A DNA stretch of 60,000 nucleotides from Nymphaea colorata (lineage: Eukaryota; Streptophyta; Magnoliopsida; Nymphaeales; Nymphaeaceae), in the NCBI RefSeq assembly GCF_008831285.2, contig NC_045147.1, positions 15,852,854 through 15,912,853 of the forward strand, given 5' to 3'. Within the stretch, counting starts at the first letter, position 1. Every line of letters starts with the position of its first letter. Shown piece by piece: positions 24,411 through 36,600 of the stretch. The translations under genes were made by a program, and so were the position numbers. The notes beneath the pieces are model-generated. The model was not told where the DNA came from and searched no databases. It was given only the letters and a program-made list of their open reading frames with translations.

Positions 24411-26200
24411 TGTACATCGATGTCGTTACTGTTGGTATTATCAAAGTCTCCTTTACGTCCACAAAAAATGGTCATTTTTATATTGAAATTTCATGGCTAT
24501 TTTTTGAGTTTATTTCCTTAAAAATCTAAAATAATATAACTAGTGCGCTGTTGTTGAAACTTTTGGCAGCCGCCGTGAACGTGAATCCTCTTGGAAGCTA
24601 TTTGAATGAACTCCGGGTCATTGGCAGTTGACATCCATCTGCTCTATAGAATGCCAAACTTATTCACTTACATTGATTAATCGGCTTCGCATTGGTGTTG
24701 GTAGTGGAGCCCGGTTTTAGCAAGATTTACTGAAAGTCTGTGAGATGTTCAATGAATGGATCTCTAGTTTGCAAAAATGGGTGATAGATTCATATTGATT
24801 GATCAGTTTTGTATTTGTGGATGTAGTAGAGCCCCTTTTCAGAAAAAAAAAAAATCAAAGTGTGAGATATTCAATGAATTGATCTCTAGTTTGCAAAATT
24901 GGTGATGGAGTTCTTTTGGATTGCCAAATAGAGATATAATGATCCCTGAAAGGGTTGGTGCAACGGACGATAGGGTCTAGTAGGCTGCGGATCATTGTTT
25001 CAAGCTCAGGTGGGCTTGCCACACTAATTCTTTATGTTACAAAAAAAAGATAATAATATGCAAGTTGAAGTATAGTAAATGCATGATCCTGATGTACCTA
25101 AGTTAAAGCAAGCAAAACTGAGCTCTCATCAGCCTCTCAATCTAACTAGCTATACTATGCCTCTTAGAGCTCATCATGTAAAATTTCATTAGCTCATACA
25201 TCCTATACACAAATACAAATACAGATTTCATTTCACCGAGTCAAAGAAGTTTTTTACAAGCCAAAAATCATTTGGATCAGAAGGTTTTGGTCGCTTTTCT
25301 TTTCCTAGTTAGAAATCTCTGTTTCTACCTTATAATTAGTTCAAAGAACAAATCAGTAAGCCAACTAGAAATTATGGTTGATGTAAAAGTCATCAACACT
25401 AAGATAAGAATTAACCTAAGAATTATTCTGTGCACTCTGTAGTTTTATAAACATTTCTATGTCCTCCAAGTCATTTTCAATATATTCTGTGCACATGTAG
25501 ATCACAAGCATAACAGCAGACATCAGATTATGAATGACAATTCATGAACTAATGTCATTCTCATCAGGCAAACAACTTAATATCTAGAAGACTACCAAAG
25601 AGCCGATCAATTAACCCCGTGCAAAAGAACCAATTGATCCAAAAATTAAAAAGTGGAAGAGCCACAAACAATGTTGTAAGAGGCGATGAAGCGAGGCGAG
25701 ACGTTAAACATCTCATGAGGTGAGGCGAAGCGAGGTAAGGCGAAGCGAGGTATTAATTGAAGCGTAAGCTTCACAGACAAATTTGTGAATTATATAATAT
25801 TTATAAAAATAACAACAAAACTGAAAAGAATGACTTATAAGACTAAGCAAATCATTAAAGCACAATACACAACACATGCAAACAACAATAATTTGTAAAT
25901 TCAAATAAATACAATGTGGCACTTATCATGACCTGTATAGAACTATTGAAAAACAAATAACCAAAACTAGGTAAACCAAGATTTAAACTAAGAGAGCATC
26001 TTTCTCTTCATCCCAATGATCAGACTTCTAGCAGTAGACTCAAATTCAATTTCTTACGAGTGCGTTCGCTCTGAAGAGAGGAGGAGACAAACAGAAGAAA
26101 GGCCCAACATTATGAAACCTAAAATACCCAACCCCACAAACCGGAAACCTGAAAAGCTGAGAAACCAGAAGACAAAGAGGATTGGTTTTTCGCTATTTAC
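24411..26200. other. Intergenic with a possible SINE and GGCGAAGCGAGG repeats
   Basis: At about 24950-25046 an A-box-like word (GGTTGGTGCAACGG) is followed some 40 bp later by a B-box-like word (GTTTCAAGCTC) and, after TTATGTTAC, by a short poly-A run. This layout suggests a tRNA-derived SINE. At 25683-25765 GAAGCGAGGCGAGAC and GGCGAAGCGAGG words repeat, a pattern seen in decayed plant elements. No gene is supportable. Confidence 0.35.
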
Positions 26201-26371
26201 TTCCACGATCGCATCCTGGAAGGAAGCGAGGTCCTGGCACCAAAGGTGGTGCTGCAGATTGATGTGATCCTCCAAGAGTGTCTTCTCTTTGGCTAGGAAT
26301 TCTAGCTGCGACTGCTTCGTCTGGAGAATCTTAAGGACGGCAGGACGCCATTGTTGAGGAATCAGAGGCAT
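26201..26371 (-). CDS. Unassigned exon, coiled-coil-like (possible gene fragment)
   Basis: A minus-strand frame starts at an ATG (26371) and reads MPLIPQQWRPAVLKILQTKQ, then a Gln/Leu/Glu/Lys-rich helix-like stretch (SQLEFLAKEKTLLEDH) ending FQDAIVE at a plausible donor (GAA|GTAAATAG, 26200), 57 codons in phase 0. The amino-acid make-up is protein-like and heptad-like, unlike the surrounding AT-rich noise. I do not recognise a family and find no clear following exon down to 24.4 kb. It could be the first exon of a small nuclear gene, a pseudogene fragment or part of a transposon gene. Confidence 0.35.
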
Positions 26372-29240
26372 ATTCGGAGCAGACTTCCCATGATTATGAT
26401 TCTCTCAGAACAATCATAAACAGTGCGAAGGACGAACCGTGGGGTGAAGAGAGAAAATGTCACCACCTACTCTAGGAAGCAAGGAGAAAGCATTAAGTAC
26501 ATCAAAAAATACAAAATACAACGGTAAAGAAGATAAAATTTCAATTTTTAAAGCTATAACATGATCTTAAGGCTTGAAATGTAATGTCTATTTTCTCATT
26601 TTTCGACCAAAAAAACATATATTTTTATTCTCTACAGGAGAGAGTACATCCATGGCCTTTCTACATGCCATGCAAATACATAACTATACGAAAGACAAAT
26701 CTACGTTCTACTATCCACAATGAGAACTTGGATGCCTCTACCGATTACGTAGCCGCCTGGTTTAAGAGTTCTATCTCGTTCAACTGAAGGGAAGTACGTA
26801 AATAATGAATCCAAATGACTACATCAATGACTTATTCACATAATTCAATCAAGCTTTGAATAATCAAGCATAATAAGAGCAGACTATATAAAACCATCAC
26901 AATCCGACCTGGTTAACTATTAAGTTAGACTAAACTTGGTTCCTTTCTGTTTGTTGTTGATTTCTTACTTTTTATTCATTACTTTCCTTCTTATACAATT
27001 GCATTGGTTTTCAATTTATTCTTGAGTTTCTTTCTTGTAAATTTGCATTTGTTGCACATGTCTCTCTCATTGTTCGCTCTAACACCTCATAGGAAGACCT
27101 GCGCTTCACAATGAGATTCCACTCTTGAAGGACTCGCTTCTTCATGGAATCTTGTGACTAGCGACCATCTGTAATCAATCTTCCCCAAGAAGTTACAATT
27201 GCTGCTTTTTAGAGATTCTTTTCTTTGGTGGATTTCCAGAGTTGGCAACAAGTTAACTGATCAAGTCAACCATCAATTCTTTTAGTCTCAACAAGAAATG
27301 ACCATTATACAGTTTAACTGGCATATGAAAGAGAACTAGGATCTATCTTGCGACAGTAATCCATTCTAAGAGTAGATCGAACACGCGTAAGATAAAACAC
27401 ATATGCTGCTTATATAAAACTCCAGATAACATTTCTTAATCGAGACATGGCCATAATAACCAAATTATTAATAAGCTGAATTGTTATCAACAATGCATTC
27501 TTATACCACATCTCTATTGTGCATAAACTAATCAAATTAAGGATAGACTACTTATGCAAGATTTCCAAATAACTTTTCTTAAACATGACATAGTTATAAA
27601 TAAGTTTGTGCTATCGCAAACCAACTATGCACCTCTAAATTCATGAATTGTACAACATACAAAACACAAATCACGAATTTAAAATTGAGAAAGTATCAAA
27701 CCATGCAGAAACTGCTCACCAAGAATGGAAAACTCCGTTTAGTATGATCTCCAGCATGTCCTTGAGTGCAGTTTTGGCGTGCCAGCACCCACTATGCTGC
27801 CATAACTTCCTAAATTCATCTCTTGATAACCAATTAAGATTGTAGTTGTTATGAGCACCCAAAAACTCCAGCGGTACATGTCAACACCTCCCTGTGGTTA
27901 TAAAAATGTAGTCAAGTCCACAATCATATGAACTCTCTAAATTGAGCCCAAACATAACCATAAAAGTTTCTCTCATATCAACATATTTTCCTATTTGCAT
28001 TCAAATATCAATTTCAACTTGGGTGCAAGAGGGGACCGTATGCACCACAGCTCTCTTGTGAGTCCAAGAAAATGCCCCCCTAAAATCATTCTAAAACATG
28101 CTCAAAATTGACTCCTCCACACTAAAAAATTAACGTGGTTCGGAAAAATCCTACTCCACGACTTAGTCATCAGTTCTTTGATGATCTGGTTTCCTTTGTA
28201 AATCACTATTTTATACACGGTATTGATGAATTCGAATTTGAATTCGACTCAACAATTTTTATCGATTTACAAGGTGTGTCCTTGAGTTTCGCCTCCTTGA
28301 TTTTCTCTTTTGGTTTTAAACAAGAGAAACCGAGTTTATCCTGCTCCATTTTTGTTGCTCGTCTAATTTGATTTCTTTCCATTTTGATTTCTCCTGTTTC
28401 GTTTGAATGGTGAGCCGTTGCTAGAGTTGTTTACGGCTGATTTGGTGGAATTGTGAATAGCTGAAGGTGGTGCTGCGTTATCAAACATGACACGTGAAGA
28501 GGAAATGAGCTGCGGAGACAAAACTGACGGGCGGTTGTGCTTGCCGGACGGCAGGTGCAAGGTGGTTTCATCTGACCGGAAAATCCATCAATCGGTCAAC
28601 ATCAGGCCACAGAAGCATCCGACTTCGTCCAATGGTGCGCTTCTGCTTCCCACTAGCATCCCCAACCAGCTAAGAACAGGCAGTGGGCCTCCCAAAAGAT
28701 CCCTAAAAGACAACCGTTTTTCAAATATTTAGCAGCGCTTAAAACTTTTTAACTTTTTACAGTAAGCCAAAATCAGTTCACGAACCAATTCGGTGAATCG
28801 AACTGTTCAGATGAACCGGTTCTGCATAGGTTAATCTTTTCTAAAAGGAAAAAAAAATGCAAATACGTAATTAAAATGCAGAATGTCTTAAAAAGTTAAA
28901 AAATAGTCCCTTCAATTTAGCCATCCAATTCAACCAGTTTGGCACCGCAAAATTAAAAAGAGCAATCAGGGTTTAACAGAGGTTAATGAAAGCGCCCCAC
29001 TCGACTCCCCATCTCAACTAACCCTACTACTTTTCTTCTGTTGCTTTCGTATTCATCACGCCCAACCATCCCATTATCCCAAGATGGTGACCACTTTTAT
29101 AAGCCATAACTTAAATCCATCAACTATCAAGGGTTTCTCCCTCCCTCTCTGCACAATGAATTGCATATAACAGCCTGTCCGTCCCCATTGTTTTTTATTT
29201 TCACATTAATATTTTTAAATATTTACTCTTTTACATGTAC
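26372..29240. other. Intergenic; no gene supported
   Basis: AT-rich with no recognisable coding. Around 28130-28250 the phrase ACGTGGTTCGGAAAAATCC followed by a run of T/A-rich sequence resembles a motif I have seen in plant retroelement-derived repeats. An open frame there (plus, 28135-28371) has no recognisable domain. Confidence 0.35.
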
Positions 29241-29489
29241 TATATATATATATATGAGTGCTTCTTCTTGATGTGAAAGCACCTTAAAGTAAAATTTCTG
29301 GTTGGTTCCACTATTGTATTCATGGCTTCCCCTTATACAACGAGTGGCACAAGGAACCATGGTATATATATATATATATATATGAGCGCTTCTTCTTGAT
29401 GTGAAAGCACCTTAAAGTAAAATTTCTGGTTGGTTCCACTATTGTACTCATGGCTTCCCCTTATACAAGGAGTGGGACAAGGAACCATG
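29241..29489. repeat. Tandem duplication of about 121-127 bp
   Basis: Copy 1 (29241-29361) and copy 2 (29363-29489) each begin with a (TA)n run, then GAGYGCTTCTTCTTGATGTG, AAGCACCTTAAAGTAAAATT, a shared GGTTGGTTCCACTATTGTA stretch, and end GGAACCATG. They differ by a handful of substitutions and the TA length, so the duplication is recent. Confidence 0.93.
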
Positions 29490-30633
29490 CCCAACTGTAC
29501 CAACAATCTCTTATGTCTGTGAACAGCCTTAATTAATAAAATTTTTCACGAAAAAGGCATTTCTTGAGGTAGATGTTCAACAAAAATATCTCAAGAAGGA
29601 AGATCACAGATGCGTATGGAGATTACTTGATGTACTAATGGGCGGTTCAAATTGCCAATATTTATGGCCGTTGACTCGAGACAGTCTAGGGGCCGCATCA
29701 ATGGCGGATCTGATGACGTTAGCGGGGAGGGGAACGACCGGTCGACCAGCCATGGGGAGTTTGCATAACTGGCAAGGGCAAAGTCAAGAATTGGACGGGA
29801 GTCCTCTGTTCTTTTTCTTTTCTTTCCTGTGAGGTGTTGGACATCGAGGGGATGGAAGGGGAGAGCCGGTTGTTCTGATTCAGGCCTGCCTTAGCAGAGA
29901 AATGGCAGGTTGCAGAAATCCGCCAACATGAACTTGGTTCCAGAACTAAATGTGGCTCACATCAAACGCTTGGCTCTATACTCGGTATGAATAACGGCTA
30001 CAACCCCCCACCAGCTATACTCTTAGGAGAGAGAGAGAGCTCCATGTGGAAGTTGGACTGGACAATGATCCACCTACAGGGAGATCAATGGCCAACTTGG
30101 GTCGAGAATGACGCAGCCCCAAGAAGCTAGGACCCACAGCAAGAGAGAGAGAGAGGGCCAAGCCCAAGAGGCTAGGACCCACAGAGAGAGAGAGAGAATT
30201 TGCCATCTTTTCTGCCCTCCATCGCTCATGAGACCAGCGTGTCTAAGAGACAGGAAGAGGGCGGTTGCGGCTGTATTTAATTTCATCCTACTTTTCTTCT
30301 CTTTTAACCATGAAAGCCAGCACAGAAGCAAAGAAAAAAGTGTTGCTCAAAAAGATAGTTTGAAAGAAGTGGAAGAGTAATGACTTGTAGGATTTTGGGG
30401 AGGGAGAGAGAGAAAAAAAGAGAGAGGTTACTCTCCAAAAGGGCCAAACCCATGCTTTCGTAGCCGTTGCGGCACAGTTTAAAGCAAAAATGGTCCTAGA
30501 TTTGGGGCATGGAACTATGCTCGTTTGCTTCCTCATTCTTTCCGTTTCTTCTTCCTCCTTCCTGGCCTAGAACGTTGAGTGCCAGTCGTGCTTGGTCCTT
30601 TTGGAATTGAGTGGTCGCATATGTGACGAGGAT
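29490..30633 (+). promoter_or_regulatory. Upstream region of the CTL gene
   Basis: A local tandem repeat at about 30112-30197 contains AAGARGCTAGGACCCACAG twice, each followed by (GA)n. A further GA-rich block lies at 30401-30427. The leader of the choline-transporter-like gene should start somewhere in 30430-30600. No convincing TATA box was seen. The remainder shows no gene. Confidence 0.35.
30621..30626 (+). promoter_or_regulatory. Start-stop upstream ORF (ATG TGA) before the CTL start codon
   Basis: An ATG directly followed by TGA lies seven bases before the proposed main ATG at 30634. If the leader includes it, it is a minimal uORF. Such AUG-stop elements are known to stall ribosomes and to control plant transporter mRNAs (boron transport gene NIP5;1 carries AUGUAA). 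That this one acts is an inference. Confidence 0.4.
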
Positions 30634-33600
30634 ATGCAGAACGCCTCCTCAGGGTCGGATATCGGCTCGTCTCCAACCAGAGAAGAGGTCACCTCCCCTT
30701 TCCTTTCTTCATTCCTGCTACTTGCATTGGTTGTCGATTCATTTGCGGGAAGGTGGTCGTTTTTGCGGTGATTTGTTTCTTCTATTGTGATGAGTCATTT
30801 CCTTTCGTGATTATTTGCTTCGGTATTTAAATTATGCACCAATGGTGGCTTTTGGAATTTGATTGCTGGGCTTTAGTTCTCCATCCGCTGAAATGCATTT
30901 CTTTGCATGTCCTTTTCGTCGTTTTCCCAACGTCAGATTACATGAGAAGAAGGATTGAAAGTGCTTGCTCTGATGCTCCTTAGTGGCCCAACAGCAATAC
31001 TAGGGAAACCATTATCTCCACGGGTTTAACTTTTCCTCTTGATCTGCCCCGTCTTTCTCATCGAATTATGTGATAATATGTAGCTCTTGGCTCCTGATTT
31101 GGATATGCGTATGATCGTTTAGGAATTTGTTTTGCTCTATGTGATATCAAGAAATTTGGTACAAAAAATTCGTAGTGTGTTGAAAATATCAAGGTAAGGT
31201 TTTGCATTATCTATGTCGTTGGTCCCTGAATTTTGCTGCAGTCTGCCGCTTTCATAAACTACGAGTTCATTACTGCCTTAAGAAAAACCCAAATCTGTTG
31301 GTGTTTTCTACATATATGGAGGAAGCTTGCACATAGATGTTGGATCTTATGCATGCTTCTGATTATACTCAAGGATTTGCAATTTATTTTTGTTTTTATT
31401 TCTCCTTGCTTCTTTCTAAATCTCTTTCATTGTCAGGATGGTCAACTAAGCCAAAGCAATGATGGAAGTACACCTTCATTCAGATCAATTCCCGACTCCT
31501 CTAGGCATTGGAGAGATGTTTTCTGGTTGTGTATTTTTGTCATCCACTTGGTGGGCCTTGGCTTTCTTCTTGCAGTGCTTGGAGTGAGTAGGTTCAAAAG
31601 ACCGGATAGGTTGCAGATAGACAAGTTTGTTAATAAGATTGTTCAGAACAAATCAGGACAAACGGAGACCTTCTGGCCCTTGTACGCTGTAGCAGCAGCC
31701 ATTGGTACTGTACTAGGATGTGCCTGGTTATCTCTTCTTGGTACACGAGCGCACCAGATGATGAAGTTTTCTGTATACAGTCTTACAACATATCTTGCTG
31801 TTATAAGTGTCCTATGCTTTTGGGATGATGAAATCTTTTGGGGCATCTCATTTGCAATAGGTGCACTCTTGCATTTTACATACGTGATGTCTGTCATGGA
31901 CAGGTACGACATGGAAACATGTTTCTCTAATCATATCACATGAGCATTCACAATCCTAAATTGTCCTCAGAGGCAAAAGTAAAATAACGTTTCATTATTT
32001 AGCTTTCAATATCCATATACTTTTCTGCAGGGCAATTGTATACTAGACTATATATTGTGAATTTTGATGTAATTGCTACAACTATCAGTCCTATTAAGAA
32101 CTAACAATTGGTGGCACCAAGATTTAGTATTTACGCTTGTGTATTCACAGCTAGCTACAATACTGGATAAAAATGCTGTACCCTTGTTCTTGGTAATCAT
32201 GTTATTGCTAAGGATGTCCACTATATAGTTGTTGCCACTAGGATTCTAGTATTTATTGGTTTGCAGTGAAACCATAGAGTACCTTGCAGCCTTTCATTAA
32301 TTGACAATGACATTCTCCTTCCATTGCACTTGATAGATAGAGCAGGTTGACACTAAAACATTATCATATTTCTCCTTTGGGAGGACTGTTCTTTTTTATC
32401 CTGTCCTTGGTACGAGTCTCACTTTTCCATTCCAGTGTGAGAAAGATTTCATGTAAGAGGGTGGGGAATGCAGAATCCAAATTTGAGGCTTGATTTAGTT
32501 CTAAACGTTCTTTGTCAACTTTAACCTAAAAAGTATAAACAATGGCTAGGACCACCGTTGGTTTCTTTTTTAATATGACAATTATTGTAGTTGCATTTGG
32601 GATGCATGAAATGTTTTTTCTTATAAAATCAACAGGTTTCCTTTTACGATGTTGGTCTTGCAAAAGGCTGTGAAGATGGTTTGGAACCTGCCGGAAGTTA
32701 TGAGAGTGGCATATGTGTTTATGGTGCTGATGCTTTTGTGGCTGGCACTTTGGACATTTGGTGTAGCTGGAGTGGTGGCTTCTAGCACAGGTGATGCAGG
32801 GCACTGGTGGCTTCTTGGGGTGAGGTGGCAAGTTTTCTCTGCAGTCAGTTATTAATCTATTCATGAATTGAAGTATGTCCAAAAGAGTTCGTATGTAATG
32901 GAGTTTGTTTTCGTTGGCAGATACTGTCAGTCAGTTTATTTTGGACTGGTGCAGTCCTTTGTAATATGCTTCATGTTGTAGTGTCTGGAATGGTGTTCCA
33001 TGTGCTCATCCATGGTGGTGAAGGACTGCCATTACCTTCAAATCCATTAGTAAGGTCTCTAAGACATGCAGCCACAACTTCTCTTGGTAGTATCTGCTAT
33101 GGCTCACTTTTCACTGCTGCCATCCGGACAATACGGTGGGAGGTACTATGACTGTTTGCAAATAGTGTATGCATGTGAATGTTGTTATTAGTTGGTGTAT
33201 CATGTGTCTTACATCTTTCCATTCTGAAATTACAGATACGAGGAATCAGATCGAAGATTGGAAACAATGAATGTTTGCTCTGCTGTGTTGATTTTTTGTT
33301 CAATCTTGTTGAGACCCTTGTTCGGTTTTTCAATAAGTATGCATATGTACAGGCAAGTCTCCTTGCTCCAGATCGTTTTACCCCAAGCATTTATTTCAAA
33401 TTTGACACCTACTATTTATGCTTTCGTTTTTCAATTGTAGGTTTATGTTGTTCTTTTTTCAGTATGCACCAGATGTTTCTATCAATCTGAGTGGCTTAAT
33501 TTTTTAATCTTATCCATAGACATTGAAATGCAACATCAAAATCTTATCTTGACTTTGCTTAGTTCATTTCTCCTCCTATCCATGTTGGATTGATGAATGT

Positions 33601-36600
33601 TTTGAAGATTTGATTAAGATATATTCAGTTCGTCTATTAGGGCTGCTTTCTTTTTAGCAAATGTTTTACCAAAAATTTTGGGGCCCACTTATTTTGCTTA
33701 ATGCTAACAAACATGATAAAAGTCTTGCTATTGCAAAAGCTTCTTGGCAGGCGATGTCTACAAATAGGAAATTCAGCATGCCTTCTGGGATTTCTGTGTT
33801 TTTCAATAAATGTAACAGCACATATGAACTCAGAATGTTAAAAAAATGTAAGGACATTGGATTAATTTTATGAGTCAAGAAGTCTAAGATCATTGATTTT
33901 AAAACCATTAAATTATGCAAATTTGTAGTTTTGGACATGTAAAATCCATTTATAATAAAATTTCCAGAAATGCCAGGCAGCACCTTGGACATCATTAACT
34001 CTACTCTCCCAATATATTTTTATGAAACAATTGTACTGCAAGGATATGAGGACTGGGTAGATCTGTCTGTTCTTGTTAGATAAATGGACTTGGAGCTGGA
34101 AACTTAAAAGGTGTGGGTCCAAAAAGTTCTGCAAAAAGGGGAATTAACTAACTAAGGCAGATTTTTGAAGCCTTTACCTTTAGGTGGCATCTCCAGAACA
34201 ATCAATTTGTCAGCTCAAAGTTCAAACAACTCTACAGAATCGTCATATTCTTGCAGTGCACACACACACAAAAAAACGCACACACACACATATATTGCGA
34301 TGCCTACGGTACCATTGGTCTCTTTTATCTGCCTGAGGTTATTTCCGATAAATCAACCAACGCCAATGTACTCGGAATGTCCAAAATTTTGAGGTTGAAA
34401 AAAAAAATTACAAAGTCTAATGTGCATATCAAATTTTATAGAATGAGTTGATTTAACAGCCTTATATTTGTTGGCCCATAAAAATCCTATCTACACATGG
34501 GATTTTCACAATTTTCTTTTCAACCTATAGTTTTGAACATTCTTATCACATCTGTGGAGTTGATTCATGAAAACAACTTCAGTTGGTTCCAAAATTTGGA
34601 TGGCCTCTTGGATGTCATATTTCTAGTTGGCCTAGTAGTGAAGCCGCATTTACATGATAACTTGCAGTATTTTTTCCTCAATGAGTCTGCTTGGAAGTGG
34701 TCATTAAGATGGGAATTTGGAAAACCCTAGTCAACCTACTTTGATGTGACTGTTTGAGAGACAACTGCTACAGTAGGAATTTATATATATGGGAGAGATA
34801 AGTGGGATCATGTTTCCTTGATGTGGTATTTGATGCCCCTGAATATCTTCTGTTCCACTGAGAAGTCATCCTTGCAGTATGCCCACTCATGACAAAAACG
34901 GGTGAAGTTCAGCACCCCTCCTCAGCGCTGACATCTCTGTAAATAGTTTTTGTATTAAAATGAAGGAAAAGGAAGTCGAACCCTTTAAAGCTGCATCAGG
35001 GTAAACACCCCCTTAAGGTGAGCTTGGTTGCCTGAATAACTTCTCCAATGTGGCCGTCACTTGGAGAACTTCTTCTGTTCAGGTTCTTCAGTCAGACCCC
35101 TGGAAGCATGTTTGTCTGCATGGGCAGAGAAGAATCCATGACATGATGGCACTCTGTCTCACTTTTGGTTTCGGTGAATAAACATCGGTTCGTGAAAAAT
35201 GTGGATTATTATTTCACATTCCTGATTTTAACTCTGCTTTCTGTCGCACCTCGGGGGATGTAGAAAAATAAGACACATTTACATTCTTATCATTGACAAT
35301 AATAGGTCCAATTGAAAATCCAGAAAAACCATATGATGTGGCCCATGTGGGTAATGAAAAGGGGGAAGTCATCCAGGATGACTTTTCCGTGCTTGCCCAA
35401 GTTCTGTATGGATGGTTGACCAGGCATTCAGTCACACCCTTGTATTTATGTTCACGTGACATGTTGATTTAGTGACTGGTAGCTACTGCATTCAGAATTT
35501 TACAGCTCCTACTTTTCCAAGTGTATATATTCCCTTTAAGTGGCAGCCCTCAAGCGGAGATAAGTTAATCCGTCTTCTTCAACAAAATTGCCTGTGCAAC
35601 CTTCTGCTTAAGCTGGTGTACAATTTGTCAATGGATTTGTCTACATTGTCAAGAACTGTATTATCGATATCTCTTTGTGCTGTTTGACAACATTTGAACA
35701 AGAAGCCTTTTGCAGTCTCCATTTATTAAATCTGTATATAATTCTTTAGCTGTGGTATTCAATACTTAATCCACATTCACAGCATTTCCTTCCCATGGAG
35801 AGCATTCTCTTATTCATTGATAAAATCAAGAATGTTTGAATCGACATATTCCTAGAAACTCTATCTGCTGCTTAAGTGAACCTTTTCCCAGGTATTTGGA
35901 ACTAGCAGATGTGTTATTGAATGAAAATGAAATGCTAAAGCTTTCAATCTCTTAATGTTTGAGTTTGTTGGTGGGTCCATGTCCAAGCGTGCATTCTGGC
36001 TTGACCTTTCTTTCCTTTGGCTTTCGGAATTTGGTGATGTGATATGCACTTTATCAATGTTTATTTCACTTGAGCCTCATAAGAGGAGTTTTCCATGGTT
36101 TATGTGTTTATCAGATATAAGGAAGTGTTTTTGAGTCTTTATATGAGTGCCTTTTATGTTTCTTTGTAAAGATGTATGTTTTACCAGACTTTTACAAGCT
36201 ATTGTTGGAGATCACATTTCATCTTGTTGAGACCCTTTATTGAAATGAGTTTTGTCTAGAAGTAGACTCTGCACTCCTAATTTCTTGCATGAATGCTTGT
36301 CACTACCCTTTTCTTGCTTTAGTTATATTTACCCATTTGTATTAAGAAATACTGAGATTCTGTTATCTCATTTACAGATAGCAGTTCATGGTAAGAGCTT
36401 TAACCGCTCAGCAAGGGATGCATGGGAGCTTTTTCAGTCTACAGGAATTGAGGCCCTTATAGCTTATGATTGTTCTGGAGCAGTTTTGCTAATGGGTACT
36501 ATATTGGGTGGGCTAATTGCTGGAACTGCGGCTGGGACGTGGACATGGTTTAAGCGAAGAGATAGAGTGGTTATGGTTGGTTTTACCTCTATGTTGATGG

